Positions 40,024 through 50,464 of a stretch of 64,000 nt of DNA are shown piece after piece. Numbering within the stretch: the stretch's first letter is position 1; the number at the start of each line of letters is the position of its first letter. The translations under genes were made by a program, and so were the position numbers. The stretch covers positions 4,314-68,313 of the forward strand of contig JAAXJB010000030.1 in NCBI GenBank assembly GCA_012270065.1. The letters run 5' to 3'. This DNA comes from Rubripirellula sp. GTDB lineage: Bacteria; Planctomycetota; Planctomycetia; Pirellulales; Pirellulaceae. Under the pieces are notes generated by a model. It was not told where the DNA came from and did no database searches. It saw nothing but the letters and a program-made list of their open reading frames with translations.

Positions 40024-42227
40024 AGCCAGTCGAATGAAAGGCAGGCAAGTAACAGGGTGAGGATCCAGCCATTCATTCCAGCCGGCAGAACGGAAACACG
40101 TTGTTGCGAATTTTGTTCCTGCGGTTGCAAAAATTTCTTCAACGCATCGCTCACTTCAGCTTCGTTTTCAGCTTCCATCGCCAGACCACCACTGACAGCA
40201 GCAAACTGACGCAGCAATTCCATGTTGCGTGATGTCGATACGAGTTCAGCAGCGATCTCCTCAACCTGGATATCGCGACTGGCCAGCAGTGTTCCATCGT
40301 CCGCTTCAAGAATTGCACTGTACATCCCTGGCTGATTGGCGATGAAGCTTTTCGAAGTGGGACGCCCTGATTCAAGCTTCACCGTGATATCCAGAATTTC
40401 AGTCTGGTCAGGATCCAGTATCTTCAATCGAGCTTCCCGGATGCCCGTTTTTTCCATTTCTGGAACAACGGTGCTGGCTGTCACTGCAGGCTGTTCGATG
40501 ATCAATTGAATTTCATCTCCGGGAACCGGGGCAGTATCAACGAGATTCAAGGTGACTGCATTTCTTCCGGCGTCCGCAAGGTACCTGAACAGCTGCCGCC
40601 AGAAGCGATCAAAATGTTCGGGTTCACTGGTTCTTGCCAGTCGCCATCGCCAGAAATTCTGCATGCAGATGACGCTGGCCACTCCATTGCCATATCTTTG
40701 TGACGCCATCAGAACCGGTTGCCCCGAAGTTCCCTTGCTTTCGAGCCAGATTTCAGCTCCGGGTTTGACATCCTCAACAATTGCCCGGTTATTGAACCGG
40801 GGAAGATTCTGCCATGCTTCGAATGGAGACACATCATCGCTGATCTGGAATACAGGGTGCTTGATCGCATCCTGTGTCACTTCGACGGAAAAATCGCGGC
40901 CTCCGATATTGTTGTTCAGGACAGCGAATTTCACTGGCAACAGTTCTTCCAGTCGGCTGTCACGCCACGATGCATTGAAAGTCTGCTGGCCTCCGATCAT
41001 CAGAACGCCACCCCCAAGTTCACCGCAGTACCTCGCGAGCATTTCCTGCTGGTTGCTGGTCAAGTCACCGGGACGCAGGTTTGACAAAACGACGACACGG
41101 AATTCACTGAGTTTGTCGAGCGTCGTTGGAAAGCCATTGATCAGATCAACATCACTCTGCACACTCTCGAAAAACCGGGATGAATTCGCAGTCCGACTGA
41201 GGCCAGTCATGCGAATGGTAGGGTCTTTGTTCAATGCGATGTGCACAAATTTGTAGTCCCAGGTCAGACCGCCCTGAACGTAAAGAACACGAATCTGCCT
41301 TGAAGAAACACTTCTCACTGTGGTTGTCATCTGAGAACTGGAAACTGTGACTGATGCATCTGTTGGCGGCATCAGTTTGACTTCGTAACCATGAACTCCG
41401 TCAGGTTCAGCCAGTACCTCAAAAGTTTCGTTCCATGTCCTCGGGCCTTCAAAAGATTCAATTCTTCGCCGTTCCGACAGTTGTCCGTCACGCAATAGAA
41501 GGAGTTCAAAACCTGGCAAGTTTTCACCGGTCGCTCGCAGATTGGCGGTGATTCTGAATTTCTGGTCGGGTTCAACCATGGAGGGAGATTCAATGTCCTG
41601 AATGCCGATCACTTTTCCGCCAGACTCACTTCCGAAGCCAATGCCGAGCAGTGGTACCTGGCGGTTGACTGCAACTGAAATCGCACGATTGTGATCCTGG
41701 GTTTCAGTGAACACGCCATCTGTCAGGGCCACCACTGCGAGCGGTGGTGGATCCGAGGTGACGATGCTCTGGACCATTGCCTGCCCGAGATTGGTGGATT
41801 GCCCTGTGGGCTTTGCAGTAACCAGCGTCGCACCGTCAACTGCTTGAGTCGAATCGGAAAAGAGGTACGGCTTTACACGAAGTGCTGACTGGTCGATCAG
41901 TGGAAGCAGCGTTTCTCTGGCAAAGTCCACTGCCTGTTGATAGCGGCTGGTATCGCCTTCGATCACCGACATGCTTTCACTACGGTCCAGCAGCAAAGCG
42001 ATGTGTTCACGGGGCGTTTCTTCTGGTTCGGGGGAAGTCCATACCGGTCGAGAAATCAGCAGTGCCAACGCGACGAAAAAAAACAGCCGTAATGAAAGAA
42101 TGATCGCCATGCGATGCTTTGCAATTCTGCGGCGATGCAGAATGAGTCCACACCACAGCAGGACACAAATGGTGGCCACACCGCAGTACAGAAATGCTAC
42201 CGGAAGTTGTAATGAAAGCTCACTCAT
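39996..42227 (-). CDS. Membrane protein with VWA-like region and glutamine amidotransferase-like domain
   Basis: 743 aa; 'HIALLLDRSESMSVIEGD' (MIDAS-like DxSxS), 'FRVVVLSNLRPGDLTSNQQEMLARYCGELGGGVLMIGG'. Confidence 0.82.
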   Translation of the reverse strand: MSELSLQLPVAFLYCGVATICVLLWCGLILHRRRIAKHRMAIILSLRLFFFVALALLISRPVWTSPEPEETPREHIALLLDRSESMSVIEGDTSRYQQAVDFARETLLPLIDQSALRVKPYLFSDSTQAVDGATLVTAKPTGQSTNLGQAMVQSIVTSDPPPLAVVALTDGVFTETQDHNRAISVAVNRQVPLLGIGFGSESGGKVIGIQDIESPSMVEPDQKFRITANLRATGENLPGFELLLLRDGQLSERRRIESFEGPRTWNETFEVLAEPDGVHGYEVKLMPPTDASVTVSSSQMTTTVRSVSSRQIRVLYVQGGLTWDYKFVHIALNKDPTIRMTGLSRTANSSRFFESVQSDVDLINGFPTTLDKLSEFRVVVLSNLRPGDLTSNQQEMLARYCGELGGGVLMIGGQQTFNASWRDSRLEELLPVKFAVLNNNIGGRDFSVEVTQDAIKHPVFQISDDVSPFEAWQNLPRFNNRAIVEDVKPGAEIWLESKGTSGQPVLMASQRYGNGVASVICMQNFWRWRLARTSEPEHFDRFWRQLFRYLADAGRNAVTLNLVDTAPVPGDEIQLIIEQPAVTASTVVPEMEKTGIREARLKILDPDQTEILDITVKLESGRPTSKSFIANQPGMYSAILEADDGTLLASRDIQVEEIAAELVSTSRNMELLRQFAAVSGGLAMEAENEAEVSDALKKFLQPQEQNSQQRVSVLPAGMNGWILTLLLACLSFDWLCRKRWNMI

Positions 42228-42230
42228 GCC

Positions 42231-45200
42231 TTATTGTGGCTTGTCTTCGGAAAGTGTTTGAAAGTACTTCTGGATCGATTCGCGATAAGCAGATGGGTAT
42301 TTCCTGGAATCATTCCGTAACACGGGGATGGTCTCCTCTGGTGTTTCGGGTTTTATCACGAGATCACGCTGTGCCTGCTGAATCTGATCCCGCAAGCGGT
42401 TCACGGTTTTGAGGTCGATGTTGACTTTCGGGCCGTCGATTTCCTTTTTGACCTGCTGGATCAGGACCTGTGAACTCTCGTTGTAACCGTGCTGGTTCTG
42501 AATGCCCCGCACGATATCTGCGAGGCCGCTGTTGCGCAAAGAACGTGCTGCACCGGGTTTCAGTGTTCCCTGTTGACCCTGACGAGCTGCCGACTCAAGT
42601 TGGGCGAGCCCGCGATTGAGTGATTCCTGTCCTCCCGGACGAAGCGAATCGCCCTGCCGCTGCCTTGCAGCTGCCTGACCTTTTTGCCCACCCGGTTTCA
42701 TGCCCATTCCAGGTTTCATTCCCATGCCAGGTTTCATTCCAGGGCCGGGCTGCAGTCCCATGGCCTCTGCCAGACTTTGCATCTGTTCTTTCAGTCCTCC
42801 TGCGGCATCGCTGGTTTCCTGAGTGCCCTCGGAGTTTGCCAGGCGTTCTGTTGCCTGCTTCAAGGCTTGTTGTGGCCCCGCTTCACCACGGGATCCATCC
42901 GTCCCCGGTAATCCATTGGGGACATCCGTCCCCGGTAATCCACTGGGGACATCCGTTCCCGGTGGGCTTGTTGTGTCAGAGGGGGGATTTGTTGTTGCGG
43001 CAGACTCGTTCTTGGATGGAGATTCTGCTGGAGAAACCTGGCCACCATCAGACGGGCCACCATCAGATGAGGGCGTGTTGTTGGATGCGGTGCGTGGGCC
43101 GTCGGGCGAGGGTTTGGAGCCTGGGGACGGACCAGCTGTTGGCGATCCGTTGGCCGAATCGGGTGCGGTATCCGAGGGAGTCGGCGAGGCAGACGCTTGT
43201 CCGCCCGATCCACTGCTTCCCGGATTCTGGCATGCCATGGAGCCAACGGATTGGCATTGGCCTGCGGTCTGTTTCTTTTCGTCACGCGAAAAGTCGTCGG
43301 GCTTCTTCTCCATCTTATCGAGTCGGGCGATCAGTTCTTGCATCTGACTCGCGATTTGTTGTTGCTTTGCTGCCTCACTTGCCTGTTGCTGCCGTGCCAA
43401 TGATTCATCGAGTTGTTGCAACGATTCTGCGGCCTGTTTGCTGACCATTGGCGCGTCATTCTGGCCTGCATTGAGTGACCGCATCGCTTGCTGCATCTGC
43501 TGCTGTACCTTGTCGCACTGACTGGTCACGGATTGAAAGCCATCCGGGTTCTTTTGTCTTGCCTTTGTCATGTCTTCTTCCAGCTCAATCTGGTCGCTTG
43601 CCAGCGATTGATACCGGGTTTTCGAAGTGGCGTTTTCCGCCGCCTGCTTCTGGATGGTCTCTTCTCTTTTCATTGCCTGCTGAACAAAATCTCTTGCATT
43701 CTGCAACGCCTCGGATTGATTCTGTAATTGCTGTAATTCGGTTGCCATCTGCTTTTGATTCAGGCTCTGCTGGCTCTTCAAGGTTTCCTGTTTCATCACA
43801 TCGGCGAGATTACCAAGTGATTGAACCAGATCATTTGCGATCGCAGATCGCTCGTCGTTGTCAGCGGTGTTCTTGAGAGCGTTCGCCTGGCTTGTAATGT
43901 CCTGTTTGGTTTCTGCCATTGAATTGGTTTTGGACGATTGATCTGCCTGCTCATTTTGACTCTCGTCGCCGTCGTCAGGATTTTGCTGCGGCTTTTCCTG
44001 TGGGGAATTGTTATTCGTTCGGTTTTCTGTGTTTGCGAAAGTGTCTGGGATTTCTTTCAGCAGTTCTTCGGTTTCTGCTGTGGTATCTGCAATCTTCGAG
44101 GCATCGATCGTTTCCGGCGTTTGCGTGATTTCTCGGTAGGCTTCTCGATTTTTTGCGATGCGCTCTTGCAGGTTCTGGGATTGAAACAGTTCATGGTCAG
44201 CCGCTCGCTTTTCGAATTCGCTGCTCAATTCCTGCAGTTTGTTTCGCGCATGTTTGACCGCAGCACCATCGGTATCTGATTCGCGTAACAGTTTTTCAGT
44301 GGCGTCTGAAAGACTTTCGGAGGTCTGGTTGGAAAGTCCTTGCAAATCCCGGAATGCATTTGGGAACTGGTCGCGAATGGCAGTGAATTGATCGGAAATC
44401 TGTCGCTGCCTGTTTCCCAATTCAACAGCCCCGGGTGCTGCGGGATTTGGTTCAATCGAGTCCTGTGTTGGTTGATCGCGTTGCTGAACACTGTTTTGCA
44501 GTTCTGTCTGCTGATCGAGCAGGTCAGCGATTGCTTGCGATACCTGATCTGCCTGATTTTTTTCCTGAAGGATCTTTTCAAGCAGTTTGGCAATTTCGGG
44601 ATCTGCTTCCGTGGCGGTAATTGCTGGCCCGTCCTTTAACTCATCCAACGCAGAGGACTCGAAGGCTGCTGGGTGCTGGTTGACGAGTTCTGACAGTTCC
44701 CGCCGTGCTGCGGCGAGATGCATCAGGGCGGAATCTTCTTTCTGTTCCGCAGTGGCCTGGGTTCTTTCACGCAGTGCAGTTTCAGCAGTGGCAAAATCAA
44801 CATCTGCTGCTTCGATTGATGAATTGAAATCCTGGAGTACTTTCGGATCCAGCAGTTGGGAGAGTTTTTTTTGCAGTGCTCGGCCCTCTGATGCCAGTGC
44901 CTGCTGACGCTCAGCCATGGAGTCCATGATTTTCTGCTGGCTCGTGTTTTGCGGATCCGTCAACTTCTCGGTATTGCGGATGACTTGCTGTTGTTGGTGA
45001 ATGAGATCGGTCAGCTGCTCAAGATGCCTGTACCCCGTCTCCGGCAAATTCGCCAGAGTATCGGAGCCTGGAACAATTTCGACAAAATAGCTGGACGATG
45101 TGTACCTCGTTTCGTCGATGCCGTTTGCGATTGCGTGATAACGGGCAACATCCCAGACCGCGAGTCCCAGTTCTTCGGGGCTCAGTGTCGGTTGAAAGAC

Positions 45201-46016
45201 CGCGTACCGCGGATCTTTGAGTTCCGGCAGGGAGCGTGTGACTGCTTCTGCATCATTGACTCTGGTTTGCCATGCAATGCTGTCCAGGGGGCGGTCCGAC
45301 GCTGCTTCGATCAACATTGGTACATCTTCATGGACCGTGATGCGAAGGTCGCGTCCCGGTTCACTGATTCGAATTTCGCCCCAGTCTCCACGCTGGTCTT
45401 CGAGGGTTTGATCATTCGCCGGAGGGGATGTCTCAGGAAGGGTGAGCGGTGAAACAGGATTCTCATCTTCATCCTCAGTTGCCTCCATGGCCGACAGTGT
45501 TTGCAGGGGCGAGGTTCTGGAATAGAAGCTGAGTGTCAATGTTGCCAGAAGCAGCATGACAACAAAATGAATTACCACTGAACGATTTTTCATGGGGCTG
45601 GCCGGCGCCAGTTTGTCCACCCATGCCGCTGCCTGATTTTCGATGGCGTCCCGGTACATGGCAGCAGACGGATCATCTTCCCGCCGCTGGTCGAGTTCAA
45701 CCACAGTATTCAGTCGGTCAAGAAGAAAGTCGTTGTCCCGCTCAACCGATGCGGCCAGCGATTGACGATCCATCCGACGTTCAATCACCATGACCATGGA
45801 ACACAACCATGCAAAACCCAGTCCAGCCAGGCTTGCAAAAGTTGTGGTTAAAAACAGAGTCGTGCTCTGTATGAGACCGAAATGAACCATCAGGCCCAGC
45901 ACGATCATGATGCCAAAAAAGGTCGAAAGCAGAATGGCAGTCCATCGAATGACAGCTTCCCATTTGCTTGAGTGCGCCTTTTCGGAGATACGTCTTTCCA
46001 GCAGATGATGTATCAC
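42231..46016 (-). CDS. Large coiled-coil membrane protein (DUF4175-like) with low-complexity Pro/Ser/Gly linker
   Basis: 1261 aa; two N-terminal TMs, third TM near aa 150, long Gln/Glu-rich coiled coil, PSDGGPSDGG and GMKPG repeats near the C-terminus. Confidence 0.85.
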   Translation of the reverse strand: MIHHLLERRISEKAHSSKWEAVIRWTAILLSTFFGIMIVLGLMVHFGLIQSTTLFLTTTFASLAGLGFAWLCSMVMVIERRMDRQSLAASVERDNDFLLDRLNTVVELDQRREDDPSAAMYRDAIENQAAAWVDKLAPASPMKNRSVVIHFVVMLLLATLTLSFYSRTSPLQTLSAMEATEDEDENPVSPLTLPETSPPANDQTLEDQRGDWGEIRISEPGRDLRITVHEDVPMLIEAASDRPLDSIAWQTRVNDAEAVTRSLPELKDPRYAVFQPTLSPEELGLAVWDVARYHAIANGIDETRYTSSSYFVEIVPGSDTLANLPETGYRHLEQLTDLIHQQQQVIRNTEKLTDPQNTSQQKIMDSMAERQQALASEGRALQKKLSQLLDPKVLQDFNSSIEAADVDFATAETALRERTQATAEQKEDSALMHLAAARRELSELVNQHPAAFESSALDELKDGPAITATEADPEIAKLLEKILQEKNQADQVSQAIADLLDQQTELQNSVQQRDQPTQDSIEPNPAAPGAVELGNRQRQISDQFTAIRDQFPNAFRDLQGLSNQTSESLSDATEKLLRESDTDGAAVKHARNKLQELSSEFEKRAADHELFQSQNLQERIAKNREAYREITQTPETIDASKIADTTAETEELLKEIPDTFANTENRTNNNSPQEKPQQNPDDGDESQNEQADQSSKTNSMAETKQDITSQANALKNTADNDERSAIANDLVQSLGNLADVMKQETLKSQQSLNQKQMATELQQLQNQSEALQNARDFVQQAMKREETIQKQAAENATSKTRYQSLASDQIELEEDMTKARQKNPDGFQSVTSQCDKVQQQMQQAMRSLNAGQNDAPMVSKQAAESLQQLDESLARQQQASEAAKQQQIASQMQELIARLDKMEKKPDDFSRDEKKQTAGQCQSVGSMACQNPGSSGSGGQASASPTPSDTAPDSANGSPTAGPSPGSKPSPDGPRTASNNTPSSDGGPSDGGQVSPAESPSKNESAATTNPPSDTTSPPGTDVPSGLPGTDVPNGLPGTDGSRGEAGPQQALKQATERLANSEGTQETSDAAGGLKEQMQSLAEAMGLQPGPGMKPGMGMKPGMGMKPGGQKGQAAARQRQGDSLRPGGQESLNRGLAQLESAARQGQQGTLKPGAARSLRNSGLADIVRGIQNQHGYNESSQVLIQQVKKEIDGPKVNIDLKTVNRLRDQIQQAQRDLVIKPETPEETIPVLRNDSRKYPSAYRESIQKYFQTLSEDKPQ
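42694..42747. repeat. 18-bp in-frame tandem repeat encoding GMKPGM
   Basis: GGTTTCATGCCCATTCCA 42694-42711, GGTTTCATTCCCATGCCA 42712-42729, partial third unit from 42730. Confidence 0.9.
42897..42965. repeat. 27-bp in-frame tandem repeat (ATCCGTCCCCGGTAATCCAyTGGGGAC)
   Basis: 42897-42923 and 42924-42950 near-identical, partial third copy from 42951; encodes 'GTDVPNGLP'. Confidence 0.93.
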
Positions 46017-46109
46017 GGGAGTGACTTTCGGCTAGTGGTGATATGGGCACTACCCCTGATTGTAGTGCCTGGTCGGGTGACGGAAATGAAAAAACAGTGG
46101 ATGTTTGCA

Positions 46110-46138
46110 GGTTGCGAAGTAGGGACAAAGTCGCAACC
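46110..46138. repeat. Hairpin element, copy B (GGTTGCGAAGTAGGGACAAAGTCGCAACC)
   Basis: 8-bp perfect arms GGTTGCGA (46110-46117) / TCGCAACC (46131-46138); internal sequence resembles copy A at about 25890. Confidence 0.65.
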
Positions 46139-46285
46139 GGGTTTGTTCTTCAGGCTGTTAAAGGAAGTATGAAAAAGGATGTTGTCGATTTTCCAGAACC
46201 AGATGCTCATGTTCACTGACACAAGCTCTGGTTCCTGCCATTACGATTGCACTTCTCATCATCGATCAAAGGTTTTATTCCAGGT

Positions 46286-48400
46286 TCATTTTTGGTGTTG
46301 GATACCCCACACCGTTTCGGCCATCAGGAAAATTGTGGCAGCGGTCAAAATGTACCACCAGTTCAGTTGCTGTAAGGCTTCCATTTTGCTGAGGCTGATG
46401 TCTGCGGTGCCTTTGCCGGAGTCATCATCTGTTTTTTGGCTCGCATCTTCGGATGGACTGGGTTGCCGTAGCCAACTTTCCAGTGCGTTGCTTTCGGCAT
46501 CGAAAACAAGTTCTGATTCCAGAGGTGAAGGGTTGACATCCAGAACCGCTCCCATCGCATTGGCCATGTCATATCGGAGGGAGTAGTGGCCGGATTGTGA
46601 ATTGACAGGGAATATGGCTTTGCGATCTTCGACGTCAACGACCATGGGGTTGATTCCCTCGGCAACACCCAGAGAAACCGGGTCCAGCGGAGAAACGACA
46701 ACAGTCTCTGCCTGGCTGCCCGCAGGTAACTTCCAGACAACAGATTCGCCAGGTTGGAAAAATGTCTCCGTTTTGGTTTCTCCGCGAACGTATCGCAGTG
46801 TTTGATCAAGAAACGGAATGAAGGTCGGATGGATCGGCCAATTGGTGTCAGCACGATCAAAGGAAAACCCGAAAATGATCAATCTGCCGGGACCCGCATT
46901 GGATTCGAATACGAGTGGATCACCCGCTGCAGAGAACGCCAGCGGTGTTGCGTCGTTGACTTTCAGACGCCGGTAGTTTTGAAATTCGACCTCCGAGAGA
47001 TTCCCATATTCCAGATTCTGAAAAGGAGCAAAGATCGGGTGCGCCGCGTACACATAACGAAATGGAGCAGGATTCACTTGCTGAGTCTGGGATTCTTCCG
47101 CCTCGATTCCCATTTCCCGCAGAAAACCCGAAATGACCGGGGTGATCTGATCGACAAACAGGATCACGCCACGACCGGCACTGAGATCACGTCTGACAGC
47201 AGATCGGATTGCAGGTGATTTCAGACGTTCACTCTCGATGCAAAGTACGTCAGGGTCCGATGGTGAGTCACGGTTCACCGAAGCACTGTCATCCACAATG
47301 CTTGTTTCCCAACGCTCAGACATCACTTCCGGACTCATCGCACGCCGGAGGAATACCGAATCGGCAACGACTTCGATTTTTCCTTTTCGAATTGGCGGTA
47401 GTGAGAAAAATACGCGGTTATCTCCTGCCAGATCATCGTCGTCAGCATCAATCGTGATTTCACCAACGGTCCACTGGGAAGGATCAGCTTTCCACTGGGC
47501 AAAGACCGTGCCATAAGTGATTGTGGTATCGGTGGCGCCCTTCCCTTTTTCATCAGTCGTTGCCTGCGAAGATGCCGGTTCAATCGGTAGACGGTCCATT
47601 TCCCGTCCCCGGTCCAGAAAGACGATTTCACTTGCACTGCCGTTACCCTGCAGGGAAACCGTCACGCCAACTTCAACCCATGACTCGCCGTTTTTGGTGA
47701 TCCTTGCGGCGATGGGAGACGACAAGGCAAAATTCACGATTCCGGTCGGCGGAGAAGGAAGGACTTTTACCTCGATATCTTTGAGGAACGGTGGCGAGTT
47801 GGCATCCAGCAGCCATTGGTTGGCCTGATTGTCACTCAGTAAATGTATTTGGCGTGAAGCACCCAGTGAATTGGAGAGCATTTCAGCTGCGGTTCGAAAA
47901 GCATCCACGAAATCACCTCGTTCGGCACCTGCAGACAGTTTTTTAACGGCCTGGACTTTTGCTGCTTTGTCGTCACCGAGTCTCGCGATCACACGGGCAG
48001 TCGATCCAAGTTCGATCACACCGATCTGTACACCTTGATCTGCGGAGTCAATTTCATCCACCAACTGGGCCTGCATGGCCTCGAATTGGTTTCGTGCCTG
48101 AACGCTGAGGGTATTGTCGAGAATGTAAACACGGCTCTCCTTGATGATCAATGTTTGCTGATCATCAAAGTAAGGCCAACTGAAAGCAGTGACCAACAGC
48201 AGCATGCAGAGGATGCGGAGCAGTAACAGTGGCCAGTTCTGAGGCCACATTGGCCGGGCCCGGGCGACTGGCTGGTCGTCAAGAAATCTCAACGTGGGGA
48301 ATTCAACGAGGTTCTTTTCATCCCGTCTTCTCAGATGAAGATAGATCGGGACTCCGACAAGCAGACTTCCGAACGCCATGATGGGAAACAGCAGACTCAT
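46286..48400 (-). CDS. BatA-like membrane protein (aerotolerance-regulator N-terminus, VWA-type)
   Basis: 704 aa; 'MSLLFPIMAFGSLLVGVPIYLHLRRRDEKNLVEFPTLRFL...PLLLLRILCMLLLVTAFSWPY' matches the BatA N-terminal pattern. Confidence 0.9.
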   Translation of the reverse strand: MSLLFPIMAFGSLLVGVPIYLHLRRRDEKNLVEFPTLRFLDDQPVARARPMWPQNWPLLLLRILCMLLLVTAFSWPYFDDQQTLIIKESRVYILDNTLSVQARNQFEAMQAQLVDEIDSADQGVQIGVIELGSTARVIARLGDDKAAKVQAVKKLSAGAERGDFVDAFRTAAEMLSNSLGASRQIHLLSDNQANQWLLDANSPPFLKDIEVKVLPSPPTGIVNFALSSPIAARITKNGESWVEVGVTVSLQGNGSASEIVFLDRGREMDRLPIEPASSQATTDEKGKGATDTTITYGTVFAQWKADPSQWTVGEITIDADDDDLAGDNRVFFSLPPIRKGKIEVVADSVFLRRAMSPEVMSERWETSIVDDSASVNRDSPSDPDVLCIESERLKSPAIRSAVRRDLSAGRGVILFVDQITPVISGFLREMGIEAEESQTQQVNPAPFRYVYAAHPIFAPFQNLEYGNLSEVEFQNYRRLKVNDATPLAFSAAGDPLVFESNAGPGRLIIFGFSFDRADTNWPIHPTFIPFLDQTLRYVRGETKTETFFQPGESVVWKLPAGSQAETVVVSPLDPVSLGVAEGINPMVVDVEDRKAIFPVNSQSGHYSLRYDMANAMGAVLDVNPSPLESELVFDAESNALESWLRQPSPSEDASQKTDDDSGKGTADISLSKMEALQQLNWWYILTAATIFLMAETVWGIQHQK

Positions 48401-48401
48401 G

Positions 48402-49322
48402 CTACATCAACCGCCGGCGTTCTTTGAGGAAAACGGTCAGGGCTTCCCACGGGTCTGAGTCGGTCCGTAAGACACAATGCGCCATTTCAAGTGAATGGAA
48501 CAAATCGCGCTGCTCGGCCATGAACGTCCCGAAACGCTCAAGGTATCTGGCTCGCGCACTGGAAGGATCCACCAAACGGCGATTGCCATTTTCCATGTCC
48601 CGGAACACGGCAGTTTCGGCAAAAGGGAATTCCAGCTCATCGCGATCAAGGACCTGGAAGATCATGCACTCGTGGCCAAGGAACTTGAGTTGTTGAAACG
48701 CTTGAGCGATACCCTCGGACTCTTCCTGCAAATCAGAAAAGAACAGAACAATGCTGCGTCGATGGATCAAGCGAATCATGTGTTGCAGCAATTCTGTCAG
48801 ACGCGGGCTGCCGGCCGCTGATAGACTCTGCAATTGCTGGACAATGGTGTTGAATTGACTTTGTTTCTGGGATGGACGAATGAACGTTGCTGTGTCGGAC
48901 GTTTCCTGCTGAGTCAGCAGGCCCACGGCGTCATTCTGTCGTAACATCATCGAAGTCAAGGCAACTGCAAGCGTCTTTGATACCTCAAGCTTGGAACCCC
49001 ACGCTTGACTGCCGCGGTATCTCATGGAACCACTGCTGTCGATCACCACATAGACGCGAACATTCGTTTCCTGTGTGTATTTCTTGATGCAAAGTCGATT
49101 GCTTCGAGCGTAAAGCTGCCAATCCAGATGACGCAAGTCATCGCCAGGCTGGTAATCACGGTACTCGCTGAACTCGACGCTGATTCCATGAAATGGGCTG
49201 CGGTGCATTCCATCCAGAAATCCTTCCACCAGATAACGGGCTTTCAAATCCAATGTATGAAGCAACGACATGACTTGTGGGTCAAACCGTTCAATCAGTC
49301 GATCATTCTGCAGCGACGCCAT
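48402..49322 (-). CDS. DUF58 domain protein
   Basis: 306 aa; 'HGISVEFSEYRDYQPGDDLRHLDWQLYARSNRLCIKKYTQETNVRVYVVIDSSGSM' is the DUF58 signature. Confidence 0.95.
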   Translation of the reverse strand: MASLQNDRLIERFDPQVMSLLHTLDLKARYLVEGFLDGMHRSPFHGISVEFSEYRDYQPGDDLRHLDWQLYARSNRLCIKKYTQETNVRVYVVIDSSGSMRYRGSQAWGSKLEVSKTLAVALTSMMLRQNDAVGLLTQQETSDTATFIRPSQKQSQFNTIVQQLQSLSAAGSPRLTELLQHMIRLIHRRSIVLFFSDLQEESEGIAQAFQQLKFLGHECMIFQVLDRDELEFPFAETAVFRDMENGNRRLVDPSSARARYLERFGTFMAEQRDLFHSLEMAHCVLRTDSDPWEALTVFLKERRRLM

Positions 49323-49327
49323 CCCTG

Positions 49328-50464
49328 TTATCTCTTTGATTGGGGAGCATCGTGTGGTGTTTCAGCGATCAGCTTCTCAATGATGTCATCGGTCGTCTTC
49401 TGCTCCGCATCGGCCTGAAAGCTTCGAATGATGCGATGTCGAAGGACCATCGGGGCCACCGCTGCGATGTCTTCGCAGGCAACGTTGAAACGGCCCAGGC
49501 AGGCTGCACGTGCACGACCGGCAAGAATCAGATTCTGGCTTGCACGGGGGCTTGCGCCCCAGCGTATCCATTTTGCAATCCCGGGAGCGATATCACTGGT
49601 GCCAGGTCGCGTTGCCCGAACAAGCCGCGTTGCATAGTCAATCACGTTCGAGGCCGACGGGATATGCGCAATCGCATCGCGATATGCCATGACTTCCTGC
49701 CAGGTCAGTTGCGGTGTCAAGCCATCAAGTGGTGTGAACGAGTGTCCGGCGACAATCTGCTTTTCCTGTTCATGGGTAGGGTAGCCCAACTGCAGCTGAA
49801 ACAGGAATCTGTCCAATTGTGCCTCCGGCAGCGGATAGGTTCCTTCCTGTTCAATTGGATTCTGGGTTGCTAACACGAGAAACGGTTCGGGAAGCTGGTC
49901 GGTGCGTCCTGAAACCGTGACGGTTCTTTCCTGCATGGCTTCCAGTAATGCCGCTTGAGTTTTTGGAGGGGTGCGATTGATCTCATCTGCCAGCAGAATC
50001 TGCGTGTAAATCGGACCCCGCACAAATTGAAATTCGCGATGACCCGATTCTTCCTCCTGAAGAATGTCAGTACCAGTGATATCGGGTGGCATCAAATCGG
50101 GGGTGAACTGGATGCGTTTGAATTCAAGATGCAAAACGCGCGAGATGGCACCCACGAGCAGTGTTTTTCCAAGTCCGGGAACTCCCTCCAGCAAGCAGTG
50201 ACCGTACGAGAAAAGAGCGTACAGAATTGCTTCGGTATTCTCTTCCTGCCCTACCACGCATTTTCCGACTTCCGACTTGATATCACCCACCTTCGCAGGA
50301 AGGCTTGAAATGATCCGTGCAGCATTCGCGGCAGTGACCTCGGTCCGCTCCGCGGACGATACGCGCGGATCAGATTGTTCCTGCTGACTTGCGCTCTCTA
50401 CCACTTCACCCTCAAGTGGTTTTTCCGACTGTGATTCATCCATCATTTGATTCTTAAAGCCCAT
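49328..50464 (-). CDS. MoxR family AAA+ ATPase
   Basis: 378 aa; 'LLEGVPGLGKTLLVGAISR' Walker A, 'IQFTPDLMPPDITGTDILQEE', 'ILLADEINRTPPKTQAALLEAMQERTVTV'. MMDES at 50446 is an alternative start. Confidence 0.96.
   Translation of the reverse strand: MGFKNQMMDESQSEKPLEGEVVESASQQEQSDPRVSSAERTEVTAANAARIISSLPAKVGDIKSEVGKCVVGQEENTEAILYALFSYGHCLLEGVPGLGKTLLVGAISRVLHLEFKRIQFTPDLMPPDITGTDILQEEESGHREFQFVRGPIYTQILLADEINRTPPKTQAALLEAMQERTVTVSGRTDQLPEPFLVLATQNPIEQEGTYPLPEAQLDRFLFQLQLGYPTHEQEKQIVAGHSFTPLDGLTPQLTWQEVMAYRDAIAHIPSASNVIDYATRLVRATRPGTSDIAPGIAKWIRWGASPRASQNLILAGRARAACLGRFNVACEDIAAVAPMVLRHRIIRSFQADAEQKTTDDIIEKLIAETPHDAPQSKR

Noticed and set aside
42694-42965. Possible CRISPR-like repeats
   Set aside because: Units are contiguous (18 and 27 bp), in frame, with no spacers; they encode GMKPG and GTDVPNGLP peptide repeats.
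42620-43444. 274-aa plus-strand ORF opposite the 1261-aa gene
   Set aside because: A shadow of the low-complexity Pro/Ser/Gly region; the minus frame continues uninterrupted for 1261 codons.
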